A stretch of 64,000 nt of DNA, from contig NZ_SACK01000009.1 in the NCBI RefSeq assembly GCF_004005815.1, positions 118,454 through 182,453 of the forward strand. Reading direction: 5' to 3'. Below are positions 15,652-24,004 of the stretch, in pieces. The stretch is from Mucilaginibacter limnophilus (GTDB lineage: Bacteria > Bacteroidota > Bacteroidia > Sphingobacteriales > Sphingobacteriaceae). Each line of letters begins with the position of its first letter. Position 1 is the stretch's first letter. The notes under the pieces were generated by a model. That model saw nothing but the letters and a program-made list of their open reading frames with translations, searched no databases and was not told the origin of the DNA. A program made the position numbers and the translations under genes.

Positions 15652-17316
15652 TTAGTTTCTGCGTCCGCGGCCGCCACCACCTTCTGAACGTGGTTGTTGT
15701 TGCTGGCGTTGCGATTCGCGTTGTTGTTGTATCTGTTGGCGTTGTTGCTCCTGCTGCTGACGCTGAGCCTCACGCTGCTGCTGAACTTGCTGCTCACGTT
15801 GTTGGCGTTGCTGTTCGGCTTGCTGCTGGCGTTGTTGATCTTGCTGCTGACGCTGAGCTTCGCGTTGCTGCTGCATCTGCTGTTCACGTTGTTGACGTTG
15901 CTGTTCGGCCTGCTGCTGGCGTTGTTGATCTTGCTGCTGACGCTGAGCTTCGCGTTGCTGCTGCATCTGCTGTTCACGTTGTTGACGTTGCTGTTCGGCC
16001 TGCTGCTGACGCTGAGCTTCACGCTGTTGCTGCATTTGCTGCTCGCGCTGCTGACGTTGCTGTTCGGCCTGTTGCTGGCGTTGTTGCAATTGTTGTTGAC
16101 GCTGAGCCTCAGTTTGCTGCTGATCACGACGACCACGTAACTGTTCAGCTTGCTGCTGGCGTTGCTGATCCTGCTGCTGGTCGGCCTGACGGCGTTGTAC
16201 TTCACGGTTTTGATCGGCCTGTTGCCTTTGTGCTTCCCTTTGCTGACGTTGTTGTTCACTAAGATCACGCTGAGCCCTCCGCCTGTTATCGTCGTTATTG
16301 TTACGTACATCAGCAGCATTGTTGTTACGTACACCACCACCATTTACATTGGCATCACGGTTTTGCGTACGCTCGATGCGGCGGCTTGCGCGGCTTTCAG
16401 GTTTGTCGTTATTCACACGTACTACATTGCTTGCAGGTTGTTCACTGCGTGCGGTACGGGTAAGGCGTTCAACGTTGTCTTTGTTGATACCTCTTGAGCG
16501 GTCGGCAATTACTCCATCCGGGTTAGCACGACGGTAAGCGTTACCGTCAACCACACGTGAAGGCTTGGCGTTATCAATCCTGCGAACCGCCGGGCGGTAT
16601 ATATTCAAGCTGTTATCACGTACACTGCGTCCACCGCTAACAGGCCTGCGGCTGTTGTTAATGTTGTAAACCCTTACTTCGCGGCCGGTTACACGCCTTA
16701 CATCGTCAACCCTTGGGCCGCTGTAATACCTGCGGTTATTGTACACATATGTGTTGTTGATGTATGTAGTACGGCGTATAATGGTTACCCTGTTGCTGTA
16801 AGGCACATAGTAGTTGTATATGTACGGATCGGCAATGTACGCTTCGGGAGCGCATGTCCAGTAGTAATCCGGTACATCATAGTTGCTGAATGACATGCCG
16901 ATACTAAAGCCGGGAGTTAAAGGCGCCCAGCCATAATAGCCGCCACCCTGTCTCCAGGTTACCCATGCAGGTGCCCATTCGTAACCAGGTACCCACATCC
17001 AGCCGTAATAGTTGTCAAATGTCCAGCGGCCGTAGTGGAAAGGTGCCCAACCCCAGTCGTAATCAGACACCCAGGTATTGCCATATGATGTCATTACCCA
17101 GTGCCCGCGGGTTGAATAAGGCTGAAAGCCATCCTCTACATCGGGCACCCAAACGTTACCATAGTCGGGGTTATACACCCAGGTACCGTAAGGCTCCAGT
17201 TCGTCGTAAAAGTCCTGGTCGGTAACATAATCCTGGGCGAAACTTTTATTTGGAGAGGCCAGTACTGTTAGAAGTACTATTAAAATAAAGCCCCATATTT
17301 TGTTGAAGATTCTCAT
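15652..17316 (-). CDS. DUF6600-type secreted protein with Gln/Arg-rich repeat tail
   Basis: 554 residues. After a signal peptide (ending NKSFAQ), residues 30-150 contain repeated aromatic W/Y/G motifs (YGTWVYNPDYGNVWVPDV, YDWGWAPFHYGRW, YYGWMWVPGYEWAP), the signature of DUF6600 proteins. A basic, Asn/Arg-rich linker leads to a tail of about 200 residues made of QQ, QR and EQ repeats, then GGGGRGRRN. The tail is predicted disordered or coiled coil. Likely periplasmic or surface-exposed; function unknown. Confidence 0.8.
   Translation of the reverse strand: MRIFNKIWGFILIVLLTVLASPNKSFAQDYVTDQDFYDELEPYGTWVYNPDYGNVWVPDVEDGFQPYSTRGHWVMTSYGNTWVSDYDWGWAPFHYGRWTFDNYYGWMWVPGYEWAPAWVTWRQGGGYYGWAPLTPGFSIGMSFSNYDVPDYYWTCAPEAYIADPYIYNYYVPYSNRVTIIRRTTYINNTYVYNNRRYYSGPRVDDVRRVTGREVRVYNINNSRRPVSGGRSVRDNSLNIYRPAVRRIDNAKPSRVVDGNAYRRANPDGVIADRSRGINKDNVERLTRTARSEQPASNVVRVNNDKPESRASRRIERTQNRDANVNGGGVRNNNAADVRNNNDDNRRRAQRDLSEQQRQQREAQRQQADQNREVQRRQADQQQDQQRQQQAEQLRGRRDQQQTEAQRQQQLQQRQQQAEQQRQQREQQMQQQREAQRQQQAEQQRQQREQQMQQQREAQRQQQDQQRQQQAEQQRQQREQQMQQQREAQRQQQDQQRQQQAEQQRQQREQQVQQQREAQRQQQEQQRQQIQQQRESQRQQQQPRSEGGGGRGRRN
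15760..16140 (-). repeat. 90-bp tandem repeat encoding Gln-rich tail
   Basis: The region coding the Gln tail repeats with a 90-bp (30-residue) period; for example the segments at 15841 and 15931 begin identically and run together for most of a unit. Flanking units are degenerate. The long leucine-rich frames on the opposite strand come from the same CTG/CAG triplets. Confidence 0.85.
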
Positions 17317-17468
17317 AATTCACTCAATATATACATCTCTGACTTTCAATTTTGTCAAACGTTTAATGCCCTGTAACTATTAGGTTGATTATCCCTTAAA
17401 GGTTACAAATAGCTTACAAATGCAGTTATTTACCGCTATCTTTATACCAATATTAACTGATAAATAAT

Positions 17469-18431
17469 ATGAGTACTGTAAATATTCCAACGCTCGACCT
17501 GAACGATTATGTGCAAGGCAGCGATGAGCAGCGTAAAAAGTTCTCAAACGATATCGGCAAAGCCTTTAACGAAACCGGCTTTGTTACCATTACCAACCAC
17601 AGTTTAAGCAAAGAACTGATAAACGAGCTGTACGATAAGGTAAAAAAACTTTTTGCCCTGCCTGATGAAATAAAGAATAAGTATGAGATACCCGGCCTTG
17701 CCGGTCAGCGGGGGTATACGGGTAAGGAAAAAGAAACGGCCAAAGGCTTCACCAAACCTGACCTGAAAGAATTTTGGCAGATAGGGCAAACCGTTGAAGA
17801 TAACGATCCTGTTAAGGATATTTATCCCGAAAATATAGAGGTAGAAGAATTGCCTGAGTTTAACGCTGTAACATCAGAAATATACCGCAAGCTCGAAACC
17901 ATTGGCAAGCACCTGCTTAAAGCCATCGCCGTTTATTTAAACCTGCCCGAAAATTACTTTGACGACAAAGTACACAACGGCAACTCCATATTGCGCACGC
18001 TGCATTATTTTCCTATTGAAAACCCTGATGCCGTGCCGGATGACGCGGTTCGTGCCGGGGCACATGAAGACATCAACCTGATTACCCTGCTGATTGGCGC
18101 CAGCGCCGACGGCCTTGAGGTACTTACCCGCGACGGTGAATGGTTCCCGGTAAAAGCGCATGGTGAAGACCTGGTGGTGAATGTTGGCGACATGCTGCAA
18201 AGGCTTACCAATAACAAGCTGAAATCAACAACCCACCGTGTGGTAAACCCGCCGCGCGAACTGATGAAAAATTCACGTTTTTCGGTACCGTTTTTCCTGC
18301 ACCCCAAATCAGACATGGACTTAACCTGCCTTGAGTCGTGCATCGATGCCGAACATCCAAAGGCTTATGAGGATATCACCGCAGGCGAATACCTTGATGA
18401 AAGGCTGATAGAGATAGGGTTGAAGAAGTAA
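17469..18431 (+). CDS. isopenicillin N synthase-like 2OG-Fe(II) oxygenase
   Basis: 320 residues with the DIOX_N domain (residues 5-125) and 2OG-FeII_Oxy domain (170-290). The iron ligands H199-x-D201 (AHEDINLITLL) and H256 (TTHRVVNP) and the 2-oxoglutarate-binding R270-x-S272 (RFSVPFF) are intact. Enzymes of this group hydroxylate or oxidise small molecules; the substrate cannot be told from sequence. A TATCTTTA element at 17437-17444 is one base from a -7 box. Confidence 0.92.
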   Translation: MSTVNIPTLDLNDYVQGSDEQRKKFSNDIGKAFNETGFVTITNHSLSKELINELYDKVKKLFALPDEIKNKYEIPGLAGQRGYTGKEKETAKGFTKPDLKEFWQIGQTVEDNDPVKDIYPENIEVEELPEFNAVTSEIYRKLETIGKHLLKAIAVYLNLPENYFDDKVHNGNSILRTLHYFPIENPDAVPDDAVRAGAHEDINLITLLIGASADGLEVLTRDGEWFPVKAHGEDLVVNVGDMLQRLTNNKLKSTTHRVVNPPRELMKNSRFSVPFFLHPKSDMDLTCLESCIDAEHPKAYEDITAGEYLDERLIEIGLKK

Positions 18432-18456
18432 AGTCATTTATTCATATTTAAACGCC

Positions 18457-18538
18457 CGTCATTGCGAGGAACGAAGCAATCTCTACGCATGTAAATCCAC
18501 ATGAAAGTTCAGAGGTTGCTTCGTTCCTCGCAATGACG
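18457..18538. repeat. REP-like inverted repeat, GTCATTGCGAGG type
   Basis: Two 25-nt arms (18457-18481 and 18514-18538) are reverse complements with one G-T wobble, 32 bp apart. The arm reads CGTCATTGCGAGGAACGAAG then CAATC. It lies between the oxygenase and LysE genes. The layout GTCAT...ATC - spacer - GA..ATGAC matches the other palindromic elements in this window although the core sequence differs. Confidence 0.85.
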
Positions 18539-18551
18539 CATTTATTTAACC

Positions 18552-18579
18552 TTGCAATTTCAGATATTCCTTATCTTCG
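18552..18579 (+). promoter_or_regulatory. promoter for the LysE-type exporter
   Basis: TTG at 18552-18554 and TATCTTCG at 18572-18579 (one mismatch to TAnnTTTG), 17 bp apart, lie 25 bp upstream of the ATG. Confidence 0.4.
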
Positions 18580-18604
18580 CAGCCTGAATTATGATATCTA
18601 AAGG

Positions 18605-19228
18605 ATGATCTTCCTGACTTTTTTTCTGGGCCTTGCAGCTAACTTTATAGGGTATATTCCCCCGGGAAATATCAACCTAACGCTGGTGCAGATCACCATA
18701 AACCGCGGTTTTAAACAAGCCATGCAATTTATCACCGCGTTTTCTATCATCGAGTTCTTTTTTACGCTGTTTATTATGCATGCCGCCAAGTGGCTGTCGC
18801 AACAAGCCAAGCTTGATACGGCTATAGATTATGTAATGATAGCGTTGTTTACGATTTTGGGAACCATCACCTGGATAAATCGTAATAAACCGCCTAAAAC
18901 CAAATACTCTAATCACTCGGCAATTAAATACGGCATTATGCTGGGTTTTATCAACCCTATGCAAATCCCTTTCTGGACTATCACCGGTACTTATTTAATT
19001 ACTCACCAGTGGATACTGGACGGCGAGTTTGCGCTGGTAATTTTTAGTTTAGGTTCGGCAGGCGGATCATTTTTGTGCCTATATGCCTATGCTAAGTTTG
19101 CACAGTATATTCAAAGCAAATTTGAGTTAAGTACGAGGGTAATCAACATTAGTATAGCGGTACTTTTCTTCGCTTTTGCGGCTTACCACATCTTTAAGCA
19201 GATCTATCTGGTTTTTCTCAAGCATTAG
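18605..19228 (+). CDS. LysE/RhtB-type amino-acid exporter
   Basis: 207 residues, the typical family length, with six membrane helices. The N-terminal segment FLGLAANFIGYIPPGNINLT and the internal GIMLGFINPMQIPFW correspond to the two conserved LysE motifs with proline and asparagine. It should export amino acids or similar small molecules across the inner membrane; the substrate is unknown. Its 3' end overlaps the converging DUF2157 gene by 11 bp. Confidence 0.82.
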   Translation: MIFLTFFLGLAANFIGYIPPGNINLTLVQITINRGFKQAMQFITAFSIIEFFFTLFIMHAAKWLSQQAKLDTAIDYVMIALFTILGTITWINRNKPPKTKYSNHSAIKYGIMLGFINPMQIPFWTITGTYLITHQWILDGEFALVIFSLGSAGGSFLCLYAYAKFAQYIQSKFELSTRVINISIAVLFFAFAAYHIFKQIYLVFLKH

Positions 19229-20282
19229 CCGTTGGTTCTTTTTTGCCGGCATTAATGTTCCATATTTTTTCAGCCTTACGGCCTATGAACCAGAACGATA
19301 TGGCCAGTATGCCGAAGAACAGCGTACGGTTCATGTGTTCCCACAGGTACTCGAAGTATTTGGTATAAACAAATATTAGCAAAAAAGTTATGCCGAACTC
19401 GCGGGCTATCACATCGTGCTTTTTAAGGCCGTACCACAAGAAGCCGCCTGCCACAATCCCGGCGATAATTCCCCAGTAATACAGACTGATTTGCTTGATT
19501 TGCCACCAGCTGTCCACACTGCCCAGGTTGCCAAAAATGCTTAATAACCACAGTGAAAGGAAGAGGTAAAGTAATCCTACCACATAGGTAAGTTCCCAAA
19601 AGCGCTCTAACCATTTTTTATTTTTAAGCAGATAGCAGGCAATAACCAGCAAGCTGCCGAATACCACAAAACGCAGTGGGTAGTTCATACCCAAAAAGTA
19701 GTCGGCCCATCGGGTTTGGTAACCTGTTTCGGTGCCAAACCAACTGCCCAGCGATATTAGCGCGAATAGCCATATCATACCCGAATCTATCCGCCAGGCT
19801 AAAAAGCCGTACACAAATACTGAAAGCAGGAACAGCAGCGAATAATGCCCCGAACCATTATCAAACGTTTTGCCTAAATAAGCAACGCAACTTGCCGTGA
19901 ATAACACTCCGGCAAAAATCAGCGCTTCGTTACTGAAAACTTTCTCAGGATAAAGCCTTTGCCGTTTGCGGCCTATATAGTAGAAGTAAGCCGCCGCAAT
20001 ACCCGAAAGTAGGCTGATTATAATATCGGGTGTGTTATACAGCTTGCTCAATAATTCAATAACATCCCTGTCAATAATCAGCGAACCAACGGCAATCACG
20101 CCACAAGCCAGCGCCACCCAAAACGAGTACTTAGCCAGGCGCATCCAGTCGAAACCCTTTATTTCGTATGATGACTTAAGTTTTCCGGCCAGATCACTAT
20201 CAACCAAACCTTCCTTTTGCCAATGGGCGATAGCTTCGTCTAAAAACTCACTTTCCTGTTTATCAATGTTCAGCTTGGCCAT
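19218..20282 (-). CDS. DUF2157 membrane protein
   Basis: 354 residues. A soluble N-terminal helical part (residues 1-55: ESEFLDEAIAHWQKEGLVDS) is the usual DUF2157 head, followed by about ten membrane helices. A frame extension of 12 codons upstream is open, but MAKLNIDKQ at 20282 is the better start. No function is known for the family. It converges with the LysE exporter gene. Confidence 0.82.
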   Translation of the reverse strand: MAKLNIDKQESEFLDEAIAHWQKEGLVDSDLAGKLKSSYEIKGFDWMRLAKYSFWVALACGVIAVGSLIIDRDVIELLSKLYNTPDIIISLLSGIAAAYFYYIGRKRQRLYPEKVFSNEALIFAGVLFTASCVAYLGKTFDNGSGHYSLLFLLSVFVYGFLAWRIDSGMIWLFALISLGSWFGTETGYQTRWADYFLGMNYPLRFVVFGSLLVIACYLLKNKKWLERFWELTYVVGLLYLFLSLWLLSIFGNLGSVDSWWQIKQISLYYWGIIAGIVAGGFLWYGLKKHDVIAREFGITFLLIFVYTKYFEYLWEHMNRTLFFGILAISFWFIGRKAEKIWNINAGKKEPTANA

Positions 20283-20351
20283 ACGCAGGTAATATGGTAA
20301 TTGTATTTGATAATACAAATAACCGTAAAATTGGTTGATAGCAACCGGCTG

Positions 20352-21665
20352 TTATTGCGGCGGGGTACTACGCATCAAACCTGTTAGCTTGTAATAGTTT
20401 TCCAGTTGCCGGGTCATTATGGCTTCACCCGCACCTACCTGTATCAGGTCGCCGCCTTCATCTGCACCATAACCACCCAAAGCCGCCGAGCGTACATCGG
20501 CCATGTAGCCCGGCCATTTGCCGCCGCTCCACGAGTAACCAAACAAAAAGCCGCTGGCGTTTGCCAGATTCATCTTTTGCTTCCAGTCGAGCTGGAACTG
20601 CACAAAGGGCTCACCCGGGCAAACAGCTATCGCGATCTTGTTATTGATGAGGATGGTTGAAAAATGCACATTGTATTTTAACGACTTGTTGTACCTGCCG
20701 GTTAAAGTGATGGAATCCGCCATCAGTTTTATGTCAGCTTCGGTAGCTGAAGGCGCTTGTATGCTTTTTGCCAGACTAATAGCTTCCCATGCCAGTAGTT
20801 CACCCACGCGTTCCATTACGCCGTAATCGGTAGGCATCGGGTCGTTAGGACCCGACCGCCGCCTGCTGATCTGTAACGACTCAATATTCCCGCCGGCTCC
20901 TTGTACAAACAGGCAGTTTATGCCCTTACCCAGCGCTTCTTCCACCTTGCGGGTGGCAACGCCCGGGTAATCGGCTGATATAGCATAATTAAAACAAACA
21001 ATATCTGAATGCATAGCATAGTTCATGATCACTGCACGCGTGTTGCCTTGATTATCAGTGATTTTTAACAAGCCCAGTTCCTGGTCAACCGGGCCGAACG
21101 GGATACGGTCGGGGTTTTCTACCTTGTAATGCGCGTCCCCTGTCCACGATTGTTTTGCATGGCCATCTTCACGAATGATCAACCTGTTGAAGCCAAGCTG
21201 CGGAAATGTTTTGTACCCGGCAGCGATGCGCGCCTCGAACATGTTCTTTACAGCCATACCTACTACCTTGATTATTTGTTCCTCATAAAAAGGTACATGG
21301 ATGTTATTTTGAAAAGCCCATTTGCCATCCGGATGCGGCTCGGAATGTGTATGTGATGAACTGATGATGACCTGCTGCAGTCCGAACTTTTGCTTACATA
21401 TCTGTACCACGCGGTCGCTTGAAAATATTGCCAGGTCGACAGCTACAATAGCCAGGCGTTTACCGGCGACATCAAGTATCAGGCTGCGCGCATATACCGA
21501 ATCGTGCAGCGGTTCATCGGTTTTAGGGGTGATATTTATTTTGGCGGTGCCCGCCATCAGCCGCCCGCTTTGTGCATACGATGAGTTAGATCCGTAAAAA
21601 ATAATGACTAATAATACGCTAAGGAAATAGGTCGCCCAAGGCGATATGCTTTTTATTCTGCTCAT
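20352..21665 (-). CDS. neutral/alkaline ceramidase-like hydrolase
   Basis: 437 residues with an N-terminal membrane/signal segment (ATYFLSVLLVIIFYGSNSSYA). The core matches the N-terminal catalytic region of neutral/alkaline non-lysosomal ceramidases: AGTAKINITP, the zinc-binding SSSHTHSEPHPDG (H105, H107) and YAMHSDIV. It lacks the extended C-terminal domain of true ceramidases (about 650 residues), so the substrate may be another amide. Sphingobacteriaceae make sphingolipids, which fits a ceramide-related substrate (inference). Confidence 0.75.
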   Translation of the reverse strand: MSRIKSISPWATYFLSVLLVIIFYGSNSSYAQSGRLMAGTAKINITPKTDEPLHDSVYARSLILDVAGKRLAIVAVDLAIFSSDRVVQICKQKFGLQQVIISSSHTHSEPHPDGKWAFQNNIHVPFYEEQIIKVVGMAVKNMFEARIAAGYKTFPQLGFNRLIIREDGHAKQSWTGDAHYKVENPDRIPFGPVDQELGLLKITDNQGNTRAVIMNYAMHSDIVCFNYAISADYPGVATRKVEEALGKGINCLFVQGAGGNIESLQISRRRSGPNDPMPTDYGVMERVGELLAWEAISLAKSIQAPSATEADIKLMADSITLTGRYNKSLKYNVHFSTILINNKIAIAVCPGEPFVQFQLDWKQKMNLANASGFLFGYSWSGGKWPGYMADVRSAALGGYGADEGGDLIQVGAGEAIMTRQLENYYKLTGLMRSTPPQ

Positions 21666-21750
21666 AATACGGTTAGTAATTGAGCTACTAAAGTATGGCA
21701 GGGTATTAATAAATACTTAATTGCTGATTAACCGGAAGAAAGAAGAAAAT

Positions 21751-22680
21751 TTAATCAGAAAGTAAGGTCAGTACAGCTTGCTGGTCTTTGGCCAGTTGTG
21801 CCTGCAGTTCTTCCAGGGACGAAAATTTTACGTCTCCGCGAACATAGTGCAGAAAATTCATGCGTATTTGCTGGCCGTAGATTTCCCGGCTGAAATCAAA
21901 AATATTCACCTCTATATTACGGGTCACACCGTTTACGGTAGGGCGGCTGCCGATATAGGCCATGCCTTTATGCGTTTCGCCTTCAACCTCAACAGTAACG
22001 GCAAAAATACCGTCGGCAGGTATCAGTTTATAGTGCTCCTCTATCAGGATATTAGCAGTTGGGTAGCCTATTTTACGGCCGATTTGGTCGCCGCGGATCA
22101 CTTTTCCGGTAAGAAAGTATGGGTAGCCTAACAGGGCATTGGCCTGTTTAATGTCGTTTCCAAGCAAGGCATTACGTACACGGGTCGAACTGACGGCTAT
22201 CTCATCAATATCTTCCTCAGGTATTTGTATCACATCAAAACCATATTGTGGCGACAGATGCAAAAGATCGTTTAAGCTGCCGCTGCGGTCTTTGCCGAAA
22301 CGATGATCGTAGCCGATAACAATTTTTTTTGTGCCGATTTTGTTCACCAGCATATCGCGGATATAATCCTCAGGCAGTTGGTTTGAGAAGTCGCGCGAAA
22401 ATGGGGTGATAATGAGGTGATCCACGCCAAGCTGCTCAAGCAACAGCGCCTTTTCCTGCATGGTGTTGATCATCTTCAGGCTTTCATCTTCCGGATTAAG
22501 TATCATCCGCGGATGCGGAAAAAAAGTAAGTATTACCGTTTCGCCGCCGGTTTCACGCGCCAGGCTTACAATGCTTTCAATTATCTTCCGGTGGCCAAGG
22601 TGTACGCCATCAAACGTGCCGATAGTAACCACAGCATTATTTACCGGCTTAAACTCATCAATATGATGATAGATGTTCAT
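21751..22680 (-). CDS. ribF: bifunctional riboflavin kinase / FAD synthetase
   Basis: 309 residues, full length. The FAD synthetase domain (1-185) has the nucleotidyltransferase motif GTFDGVHLGH at residues 21-30 and VSSTRVRNAL; the riboflavin kinase domain (186-309) has GKVIRGDQIGRKIGYPTAN. The enzyme makes FMN and FAD in the cytoplasm. The ATG at 22680 lies about 7 bp from a -7 box. In many Bacteroidota ribF directly follows truB; here the GIY-YIG cassette separates them. Confidence 0.96.
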   Translation of the reverse strand: MNIYHHIDEFKPVNNAVVTIGTFDGVHLGHRKIIESIVSLARETGGETVILTFFPHPRMILNPEDESLKMINTMQEKALLLEQLGVDHLIITPFSRDFSNQLPEDYIRDMLVNKIGTKKIVIGYDHRFGKDRSGSLNDLLHLSPQYGFDVIQIPEEDIDEIAVSSTRVRNALLGNDIKQANALLGYPYFLTGKVIRGDQIGRKIGYPTANILIEEHYKLIPADGIFAVTVEVEGETHKGMAYIGSRPTVNGVTRNIEVNIFDFSREIYGQQIRMNFLHYVRGDVKFSSLEELQAQLAKDQQAVLTLLSD

Positions 22681-22686
22681 TGGCTG

Positions 22687-22694
22687 CAAATGTA
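22687..22694 (-). promoter_or_regulatory. TAnnTTTG -7 box for ribF
   Basis: TACATTTG on the minus strand matches the consensus exactly and sits 7 bases before the ribF ATG, implying an almost leaderless transcript independent of truB. Confidence 0.55.
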
Positions 22695-22746
22695 TGGTTT
22701 TGGGATGATTTTTAGTTAGGAAGATGTTTGTGTAATTATTGAAACG

Positions 22747-22822
22747 TCATGCCGAACTTGATTCGGCATCCTACAGGACGGGCTACTTTGCATGAGAGAT
22801 GCTGAACCAAGTTCAGCATGAC
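22747..22822. repeat. palindromic repeat copy A (left of the GIY-YIG gene)
   Basis: A two-hairpin element. The left hairpin ATGCCGAA-CTTGA-TTCGGCAT and the right hairpin ATGCTGAA-CCAAG-TTCAGCAT each have a perfect 8-bp stem, and they are near reverse complements of each other. The spacer holds CCTACAGGACGGGCTACTTT. Copy B at 23149-23215 shares 67 positions with two mismatches. Confidence 0.9.
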
Positions 22823-22845
22823 CTTATTATTTATTAATATTGAAT

Positions 22846-23142
22846 ATGGTATTTAAACAAGGGTATGTTTACATTATGTCCAACCAATACCGAACAACGT
22901 TTTACATAGGTGTAACCAGTAATCTTGATTCGCGTGTTTGGCAACATCTTAATGGCGACGGTTCTGTGTTTGTCAAAAAGTACTTACTGTTTGATTTGGT
23001 TTACTACGAACATTTTGACTGTATTGAAGATGCTATTGCCAGAGAAAAGCAACTAAAGAACTGGCATAAACAATGGAAGGTAGACCTTATTCAATCTGTT
23101 AATCCAGAGATGCAAGACTTAAAGGACACTTTGAATAGTTAA
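22846..23142 (+). CDS. GIY-YIG nuclease superfamily protein, single domain
   Basis: 98 residues, the size of stand-alone UPF0213/YhbQ-like GIY-YIG proteins. The motif pair is GYVYIMSN ... FYIGVTSNL, followed by R31-like VWQHLNG, YYEHFD with a conserved Glu region (EDAIAREKQLKNWHKQWK) and an Asn-Pro end. These domains cut DNA in repair or mobile-element contexts. The gene is read opposite to the truB/ribF strand. It lies between two nearly identical palindromic repeats, 24 bp and 6 bp from its ends, which suggests it moves with them. Confidence 0.88.
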   Translation: MVFKQGYVYIMSNQYRTTFYIGVTSNLDSRVWQHLNGDGSVFVKKYLLFDLVYYEHFDCIEDAIAREKQLKNWHKQWKVDLIQSVNPEMQDLKDTLNS

Positions 23143-23148
23143 TATTCA

Positions 23149-23215
23149 TCATGCCGAACTTGATTCGGCATCCTACAGGACGGGCTACTTTGCATGTGAG
23201 ATGCTGAATCAAGTA
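23149..23215. repeat. palindromic repeat copy B (right of the GIY-YIG gene)
   Basis: Same sequence and orientation as copy A for 67 positions with two substitutions (at the A/T and C/T positions of CATGWGAGATGCTGAAYCAAGT). The right hairpin is cut off after CAAGT, so TTCAGCATGAC is missing. This truncation could mark an insertion or deletion end. Confidence 0.9.
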
Positions 23216-23226
23216 GGACACTAAAG

Positions 23227-23937
23227 CTATGCTTGTACACTCTTTAACTCTCTGATAATATTCACCATCTCCATCACCTCACGGGCATCTTCAACTTTAA
23301 AATTACCACTGCGGGTGCGGCGCAGGCGCGACAGGTAGGCACCATTGTTTAAGGCCTTCCCAAAATCATTCACCAGAGAGCGGATGTAGGTGCCTTTGCT
23401 GCACACTACCCGAAAATCAACCTCGGGCAACTCAACGCGTGTAAGTTCAAACTCAGTAATGGTAACATTGCGCAGGCGAAGCTCTACTTCTTCGCCACGG
23501 CGGGCCTTTTCGTATAGTCGCTCACCTTCAACTTTTACTGCCGAATGCGCAGGCGGGTACTGCTGTATATCCCCGGTGAATTGCCGGGTAGCGGCATGAA
23601 GCTGTTCTTCAGTGATATGGCTGATATCGAAAGTTTGGTCGACTTCGGTCTCCATATCATATGATGGTGTTGTAGCGCCCAATACCATAGTGCCGGTATA
23701 TTCTTTTTCTTCAGCCTGAAACGTATCTATCTGCTTGGTCATTTTACCGGTGCAGATGATCAGCAGCCCGGTAGCCAAGGGGTCGAGTGTACCGGCATGA
23801 CCTACCTTCAGTTTAAGCGGCTTAAAAGCGTTGCGTATTTTACCAACAACATCAAAGCTGGTCCAACGATAAGGTTTGTTTATCAGCAGCAGTTCGCCTT
23901 CTGCAAATTCATTGATATGGGTGTAGTTCTCTTTCAC
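23227..23937 (-). CDS. truB: tRNA pseudouridine(55) synthase
   Basis: 236 residues. The catalytic aspartate is D52 in GHAGTLDPLATG; the N-terminal LLLINKPYRWTSFDVV and the later YPPAHSAVKVEGERLYEKAR are TruB signatures. It makes pseudouridine 55 in the T-loop of tRNAs. It lacks the longer C-terminal PUA domain of E. coli TruB, as is usual in Bacteroidota. An intrinsic terminator lies between it and uppP upstream, so it probably has its own promoter. Confidence 0.96.
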   Translation of the reverse strand: MKENYTHINEFAEGELLLINKPYRWTSFDVVGKIRNAFKPLKLKVGHAGTLDPLATGLLIICTGKMTKQIDTFQAEEKEYTGTMVLGATTPSYDMETEVDQTFDISHITEEQLHAATRQFTGDIQQYPPAHSAVKVEGERLYEKARRGEEVELRLRNVTITEFELTRVELPEVDFRVVCSKGTYIRSLVNDFGKALNNGAYLSRLRRTRSGNFKVEDAREVMEMVNIIRELKSVQA

Positions 23938-23950
23938 GTACGTTTATAAA

Positions 23951-23987
23951 GCAAAAATAGCGATGGGTTTCAAACGCATCGCTATTT
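23951..23987 (-). terminator. intrinsic terminator after uppP
   Basis: An 11-bp perfect stem AAATAGCGATG / CATCGCTATTT with further pairing in the loop. On the minus strand it is followed by TTTTTGCTTT. It lies between the uppP stop and the truB start. Confidence 0.7.
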
Positions 23988-24004
23988 AGTATAATGTTTG
24001 TTGA

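Noticed and set aside
15690..16262. Long plus-strand frames rich in Leu, Ala and Val (to 190 residues) opposite the Gln-rich gene
   Set aside because: They are the reverse reading of the CAG/CTG repeats in the DUF6600 gene; no start signal or family match.
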